This document shows, one piece after another, positions 58,370-64,000 of a stretch of DNA of 64,000 nt. The stretch lies in contig CM060840.1 of NCBI GenBank assembly GCA_030762175.1, positions 40,802,501-40,866,500 of the forward strand, read 5' to 3'. This DNA is from Metallyticus violacea (lineage: Eukaryota; Arthropoda; Insecta; Mantodea; Metallyticidae). How positions within the stretch are numbered: position 1 is the stretch's first letter; every line of letters begins with the position of its first letter. The position numbers were made by a program, and so were the translations under genes. The notes under the pieces were generated by a model that saw only the letters and a program-made list of their open reading frames with translations, had not been told where the DNA came from and ran no database searches.

Positions 58370-59590
58370 GTATCGAATTCTTTATAGACATTTTTCTGCA
58401 TTTCAACAGTGATACTTTATGCTTTTCAATATTCTGTGGATCAAATTCAAATTGCTTTTCGGATGCTTTCATTTTTGGCATTGCTTATTTTTAATAGATG
58501 GCATATGGAAAATCTGAATCTAAATTAGCGATAGATATACTCCCTAAAAGGTATCTGTTTCATAGTTCGTTCATTTTTAATTCAGAGGCTTAAAACACTG
58601 TTAATATTTGAAGAGTGGTAATATCTAACGCTGTAAATAATTTTTCTAAATTTAATTGCTTTATTTCAAAAGTCCCTTCTATGTGTACAAACACATATTG
58701 AAACAATTCAAATACTAATTAACAGAGAGCTCAGTTCTAAATGCAGTGCTATGCTACGATCAAATGTTTTAAGTGCCATGCGGTGATAATATTAGTTTTT
58801 AAGGGAAATATAGTGTAAACCTTTTCATAGTTCTAATGGAGCCAAGTGATTTCCTTGATTTTAAGAATGTTGGTGATTCGCTGTTAACATTAAATAAGTG
58901 CAACATTTAAAAATACACTATTCCTTAAAGTATCTCGATCTCCTCCATCTCAAATAGTTATTAAAAGAACCCACTATAAGCAGGATGGAAGGTTTTTGAA
59001 GCTTTACAGAGAGAAAAATTAGTTTTTGATATACAGCAACATGTGCTTCATCTGAAAGATCAACCTATTTAATTGGTTGAAAAAAAGAAAGATCTCTCGT
59101 CCATGTTGTATTCCTTACTGAAGAGCACAGATTTTTATGAAACATCAATTACAACCCTTATGTAAGAATGAAAAACTAAATTCTTTCTGTCAGTTGTGAA
59201 GGGAAAACATGAATTCTGTTTTTTTTTTACATGTTTCGTAATACATTTTTGTACTTTTACCCTTAATAACACATTTTGTGCTTAATAACATTATAATATA
59301 TATTCCTGCTAATCATTAATGTTATTTTTGTAATAATTTCCCTCCAAAATCTGAAATAATAAGTAACAAAGTTTGAATAGCACTTGTAACCGACTCTTGC
59401 ATCATAAGGTACATAGGACCTTATTATTAATCATTTTTTTCTCCCTGACCATTGTATTTTTGGCAACGATTTGTTATACAAAATAATTTTATAGTAAAAA
59501 TGTCTTCTTAATGATTTGGGTGTAAAAGTTAAATGCTAACAGTTGAACAATTGAGCAGTTTTATGCTTATTCTGTAAAATTTAGAAAGTT
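58370..59590 (-). repeat. Large inverted duplication, right arm
   Basis: Reverse-complement partner of 53345-54690. Matching stretches include ATTAGTTTTTAAGGGAAATA (58793), the AATGGAGCCAAGTGATTT block (58839), CTCTCGTCCATGTTG (59096), TGAAGAGCACAGA (59139), GTTGTGAAGGGAAAACATGA (59194), ATATATATTCCTGCTAATCA (59297) and CTCCCTGACCATTGTATTTT (59442). It has only TTATTATTAA (about 59419) where the left arm has its AAT array, and seems to carry about 80 extra bases near 58600. No coding frame is seen. Confidence 0.82.
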
Positions 59591-60369
59591 TACTCCAACT
59601 TTTGAGATTTCTATTCTTCATTAATATAACAGTTTGCAAATAGGTGTAATTAAAATCAATAGGTAACCTTTTCTACAATAAACCACACTGAGCATGTATT
59701 ATTCTACTTAAAGACATAAAAGAAGGCACAATATACATATATTTAATTAATGCTATTGTGGTTTTATGATGAAAAATATTTTTAATAACTGCTTAGCATA
59801 TTACATACCTAAATCGCATTAAAATTTCCTGTAAATGTATATGTTGAGGCGGTCTGCTTGCTCCTCGCCAAATGGGTGTCACTATCGAGGGTTGCCAAAA
59901 TCAAAAGGGAGTTTGCGTGTAACTTTATGCCCACGACTATCCGTAGACATTCGTGACACCTCTGTGAGGGACTGTCGTCTTCCAGCATGGCATTCTACAT
60001 GCGCTAGTTTCTTTAATGTGTAGCATGGGATAGAAAATTATAGTAAAGTGTTTGTGTCCCAGGCTATTTTAGGTGGTGGTAGTGAAACAACTACACGACA
60101 TATGTTCCTTCATGTCGTTTACTGTTACTCATTGTATAACTACGAAGCAACCTTTGATCGTGGTGCTTTAGAGTAGTAATTTTGCATGTAGTACTGTGGA
60201 ATACGCTCGTTTCATAAGCACTACGAAGAAGAAACTAAATATTATAAGTTCAGAAAAATTTGCTCAATAGTACCCTCGAGCTTCAAAACATCTGTATATA
60301 TTCTATTCATTTCATACACGTCCCTAAAACTCGTGATTCTTGTATTAAAATTGTACATTGGTTGATCAA
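59591..60369. other. Mixed sequence, nothing assigned
   Basis: A patch of balanced composition at 59845-60020 holds a 62-codon frame with no recognised domain. Confidence 0.4.
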
Positions 60370-60965
60370 CCCAAGGGTTTATTTCGGGGCTAAGTTTCAA
60401 GGATTGCAGTCGTAGCCAGTTGTTCCTGGGTGCGCGTTGTGTTGTTCGTTTTTTAGTTCAATATTGGTATACACAATGTGTATTATGTCTTGTGTATTCA
60501 CAACGGCACAGCGTGTCTTTATGTACGATTCATATGTGTTAACTCAGCGATGAACATCATAGGACAGTTGATTCTGTTACTTATGTGATAACATACCAAC
60601 CCCTTTTTTCAGAGAATTAACTGACATAGAGAGTGCTCGTGTATTTTTTCACTACTCCCCTTGCAAATAACTATATGAGAACAATTCCAAATGTGTTATC
60701 ATAAGGCAGAGTAATTAGTAAGGATTTGTGACTCCCTCGGTCTCCCGATTTAACAGTCTGCGATTATTACCTTTGAGGTAAATTAAGAAATGCCGTGTAC
60801 AAGACGAACCCGCACACTATACAAGAACTCAAAGATAATATTCGTCAGAAAATTGTCCGGATTTCTCAAAATGAACTAAAGCAAGTGATGAATAATTTTC
60901 TAAAAATATACCAAAAATGTGTGGAGAATGAAAGCGGACAGTTTCAACATCACATTTGATAATTT
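60370..60965 (+). pseudogene. Internally deleted mariner/Tc1-type element
   Basis: An N-terminal piece reads MSCVFTTAQRVFMYDSYVLT QR near 60483-60550, the opening of an insect transposase family whose N-terminal domain is annotated as DUF4817. The C-terminal end then follows from 60733: PRSPDLTVCDYYL, a stop where Trp is usual, GKLRNAVYKTNPHTIQELKD, NIRQKIVRISQNELKQVMNN, then FLKIYQKCVENESGQFQHHI and a natural stop at 60957-60959. The third catalytic Asp is at 60762-60764. The roughly 200 residues that should lie between are missing. The last 75 codons carry only one premature stop, so this copy is less decayed than others here. Ends are not defined. Confidence 0.72.
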
Positions 60966-61509
60966 TGTAAGCAATGAGCCTCTTAAAATTGGTTTGCCTA
61001 TTGTTGTAGGGTAGATTTGTTTTAATATTTTACCCTTCGGGTAATTACTGAGACTCGGCCAGTCGGCTAACCAGCTCACTAGATCGCCCATAGGCAACAC
61101 ACTCCGGGAGAAAACAAAATTGATCGCACATTACTATAACGGCACTACTTAGCCTGGGAAATGATGAATTTGAGTTACGAATAATTTTAAGTCTATTACT
61201 AAACAAAGTTTTTGGTATAAGTAAGCGGTAGCCCCAATGTATTACAAGTTTCCTGTTTACACATTTACAAAAAGTAGAAATGTCACAAAACTGTTTTGTA
61301 AGGGGAATAATACAAGACGCACAGATGTCAGCTCTTCCGAAGTTTGTTCATAGAAACGGAACATAAGACTACGCTGCAAGTCTTCAAAGCATTTGGGGAC
61401 GTTTGTTAGACACTGTAGCATTTTATTAGCGGGAAGGGAGAGATAATTATTATGACATCGGCGTAATCAACGGAGCAGGATTGCCTGTCAGCCAAATGTG
61501 ATACTTAAT

Positions 61510-61511
<2 letters not shown>
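60966..61511. other. AT-rich sequence, nothing certain
   Basis: A weak tRNA-like phrase on the minus strand near 61040-61095 (AGTGAGCTGGTTAGCC) lacks a box B partner. Nothing else is seen. Confidence 0.4.

Positions 61512-61560
<49 letters not shown>
61512..61560. repeat. (CA)n microsatellite
   Basis: About 24 uninterrupted CA units. Confidence 0.97.
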
Positions 61561-61562
<2 letters not shown>

Positions 61563-63364
61563 CATGTGGTACGGAAGATTAGAAAGGGGGAGAAGGTAGA
61601 ACGCATCAAATGTTATCTCACAGATGGCGGGAGTCCCATCATTGTTTTCGCCCCATGATCTATTCTTATATAACAAACTAAGCAGTTGGTGGAAACAGTG
61701 CCAAGGTCTTCGGGGAACTTCATTGTTATTGTTATAACTTCGCCTTTGTATGCGACAGGGTATCAGCAAATCAGTAGATGGAAATGTTTGCATAACCTGA
61801 GTTTGCAAAAGCTTCTGTCCAGTTCAGCAGTCAAGTGGACGGGTTCATTCCTTGCAGTGAAACGAAACTACTCTCATCGATTACATTAGTACAAAGAGCT
61901 GGTCATCCCTTTCATCTCTCTTTCTATATTGCTACTTAAACAGCATTTTTTCCCCTTTACTTCACGGCGCGCATAAAAACGTTGCCTCCCTTTACGAAAG
62001 AGTTTATGCAATTGCCACAGAATAGTTCTTTTAATTAGAAGCTGAAATTGGATCTAAATATTCTATAAGGTGTCTGAGAATGAATGGTGAGGTTTAATGA
62101 AGTTATTGTAAGGTATGTATTATGTGTAATGAACTGAGTGTTTTTAATTAATTCAGTAAAATAAGCAGTTTCTGTAACTGTAGCCATCATCATAATAAGG
62201 CCATTGTTCAGTTTACAAATTTCTTTTAAAACGGAGAAAAAAATGCAGTGGAAAATAAAACATTCCCCATATGGAAATCAATCATTCTACATACAAACAG
62301 TCAGAACTGTGCCGTGATTGTTTAAGATGCTTACCGTACAATAAAACGCTGGCGAAACACAAACCTAATACAACGTCAGTTCAGATGAGAACACAACAAA
62401 AATTCATCACATGAAAACAAATCTGACGATGGTACAAACTGATTCAGGAGACCAATAAGGTGCAAAATGGAAAAAAAGGCAGGAATAAAATGTAGAAAGA
62501 ATCTGACAGTCCTCGGAAGTCCATTTTCATGTTCACACTCTTTCTAAGTCAACTACATATGACATCGTACAGAAGAGGTTTAAGCCCTTTCCTATAAAAT
62601 ACAAAGGCATTATGATGAACTACAATTTCTAGGAAAGATCCTCTTCTTGGAAAGGGCCACATTCTATGTGAGCAGATGTAAATCGCCACAACAAATTTAG
62701 GGTTCGAAAAACTATTTCAATTACTGAATAATTAAAACTACTTTCAATCCGTTACACACACTTCATAGTAACTTCACTATTCATTCTTGGAGACCATGTA
62801 ATTTCATTTTAAAAACTTGTTTTGTTTATAACAAATGCAACTGTAAACGTTCGCTTAAACACACTCTCTTTATCTAACGATAAGACCATATTTTCTGCTA
62901 TACATAAAAAATGGTTGTTAATTAGAAAGAGTGTCTATTGTCAATATAAGATTGCGTTGTAATATAGAACAGCTAACCTATGAGATTCATTTAAAAAAAT
63001 GCAAGAATATCAATGAAATTCTTTAAGCGGCATCATCTTTGGTAAGCCTAAATTTAACCAGATTCGATGAAAATTTAACACTTGACAGCTACCTGAAAGA
63101 ACCATCGTCTCATTTATCATTATTAACATGGGTGAAAAACTTGCTCCTTGTATCAATTAAACCTTTTTATTAGAAGAAACGGGCAGCCGTGCAGTTCAAG
63201 GCCTATTTGGGTGATTTCCTGGACAATCTGCGGCAGTGTTAAAGATTATTTATTTCTTAAAAAAGTAAATAAACCGTGGTCATACATAAGGCAACTTGCT
63301 CCGAACGCTCAATTTAGATCACCTGAAGGAAATAGTGGGAAAAGTAAATGATATCGTGATGGAA
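61561..63364. other. AT-rich sequence, nothing recognised
   Basis: Overlapping frames at 61560-61808 (-) and 61686-61889 (+), and one at 63148-63351 (+), show no known domain. Confidence 0.45.
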
Positions 63365-63485
63365 GACTGTCGTCAAAATGCGGGAGAAAACAACTGAACG
63401 AACACTGGCGGCAACGCGGAGTCCAACCTCGGACCGGATGAGCTATGTATCGGGTCTTTTAAACTGCTCCCACTGCACCATCAAA
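63365..63485 (-). mobile_element. tRNA-derived SINE fragment
   Basis: Minus strand: TGGTGCAGTGGGAGCAGT at the start (63482 downward) fits box A, and GGTCCGAGGTTGGACTCC near 63435-63418 fits box B at the usual spacing. Part of a body follows (CGTTGCCGCCAGTGTTCG). A tRNA pseudogene is the alternative reading. Confidence 0.5.
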
Positions 63486-64000
63486 TTGGGTTATAAATAG
63501 TCAGGAAAAAAAAGAGTCATTCCACAGTATTACTAATAGTAGGAACTGTTCTGGCAACCCAGCGATATCATGTTGTATTTTCATTTCTGTCAAGAGTTTT
63601 ATAAAATAATGACATAAAGTGTTTCGAGCTACTGTTCTGTTGAAGGTCCAAAATATACAGATGCTATTGTCGCTCATGTTTTTCTTAAGCTGCTCTAAGG
63701 AGCTGAAGGAATACTAGCCATACTTAATTTCATTTCGCGAAGAACAAGGCAGAAAATGTGGGATTAACCAATTTATTCTATTAGTTTGTAGAATCAGTTA
63801 ATATCTCATTAGTAACATAAGCGAGAGTTTCCACAAAGAGTTCCAACTGATGTACGAGGTAAACACTGCACGACATCAGAGCGTTGATAATATTTCGCGA
63901 AGTGCTTGGATTCGAAAACCGTTCAAGAATCAGATCTACACACAAATTAATAGATACCATTTACTGTCTATGTATAGCTTTTAATTAAGAATTTTGCCAT
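63486..64000. other. AT-rich sequence, nothing recognised
   Basis: No gene or repeat is identified up to the window end. Confidence 0.5.

Noticed and set aside
61030..61100. tRNA-like phrase AGTGAGCTGGTTAGCC on the minus strand
   Set aside because: No box B at the right distance and no shared SINE body; not enough for a call.
1692..63485. tRNA-like heads as functional tRNA genes
   Set aside because: Each is followed by a SINE body or is degenerate, and none folds by eye into a full cloverleaf with an acceptor stem.
1..64000. Search for endogenous viral sequence and LTR retrotransposons
   Set aside because: No gag, protease, integrase, capsid or viral polymerase wording and no paired LTRs were recognised; the reverse transcriptase wording seen is of the non-LTR type.

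Overview
The window looks like a gene-free stretch of a large, AT-rich insect genome. No intact protein-coding gene, rRNA, functional tRNA or bacterial-type operon is visible. Open reading frames are short (at most about 140 codons) and either lie inside repeats or show no recognisable domain. The fill is eukaryotic transposon debris: several mariner/Tc1 transposase relics, tRNA-derived SINEs, non-LTR retrotransposon (LINE) ends, and many (AAT)n, (TA)n, (CA)n and (TAG)n microsatellites. The SINE heads and shared bodies, the TIRs starting CGAG after a TA, and the low gene density suggest an insect, perhaps a polyneopteran such as a cockroach or termite. That taxonomic guess is an inference and is weak.

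Layout. 0.55-2.15 kb: a whole but dead mariner element split by a tRNA-SINE with matching target-site duplications. 3.49-4.47 kb: a mariner 3' half, abutted by SINE family A and a compound (ATG)n/(AAT)n repeat. 5.83-6.08 kb: the 5' end of a Tc1-like element. 7.75-8.0 kb: a long polypyrimidine tract and (TA)n. 9.26-9.78 kb: another mariner 3' half. 15.56-15.81 kb: a 5'-truncated SINE family B copy. 18.1-18.9 kb: microsatellites and a LINE 3' end. 20.5, 23.6, 27.9, 42.7, 54.8 and 63.4 kb: further tRNA-derived SINE copies. 22.25 kb: a transposase HTH relic. 25.8-26.1, 32.1-32.4 and 55.5 kb: LINE 3' ends. 31.2-31.8 kb: a mariner relic with D34D spacing still present. 34.35-34.69 kb: an unclassified transposon-type protein relic. 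35.25-35.72 kb: a full-length SINE family B with a 12-bp target-site duplication. 41.8-42.65 kb: a CR1/L2-like reverse transcriptase relic. 56.05-56.65 kb: a Tc1 relic. 60.4-60.96 kb: an internally deleted mariner/Tc1-like element.

The most notable structure not explained by standard families is a pair of related sequences of about 1.2-1.3 kb in inverted orientation at roughly 53.35-54.69 and 58.37-59.59 kb. They flank about 3.7 kb of other repeats. One arm carries a long (AAT)n array where the other has only a short TTATTATTA seed. A perfect 29-nt hairpin followed by a second hairpin and GAAA next to a (TA)n array at 50.5 kb, and a GC-rich non-repetitive island at 24.3-24.5 kb, also deserve a second look.

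No genes act together here. The biology on view is repeat turnover: nested insertions, internal deletion of DNA transposons, and microsatellite growth at or inside older insertions. I found no convincing new gene system. All family calls come from reading translations and repeated sequence by eye; no database search was run.
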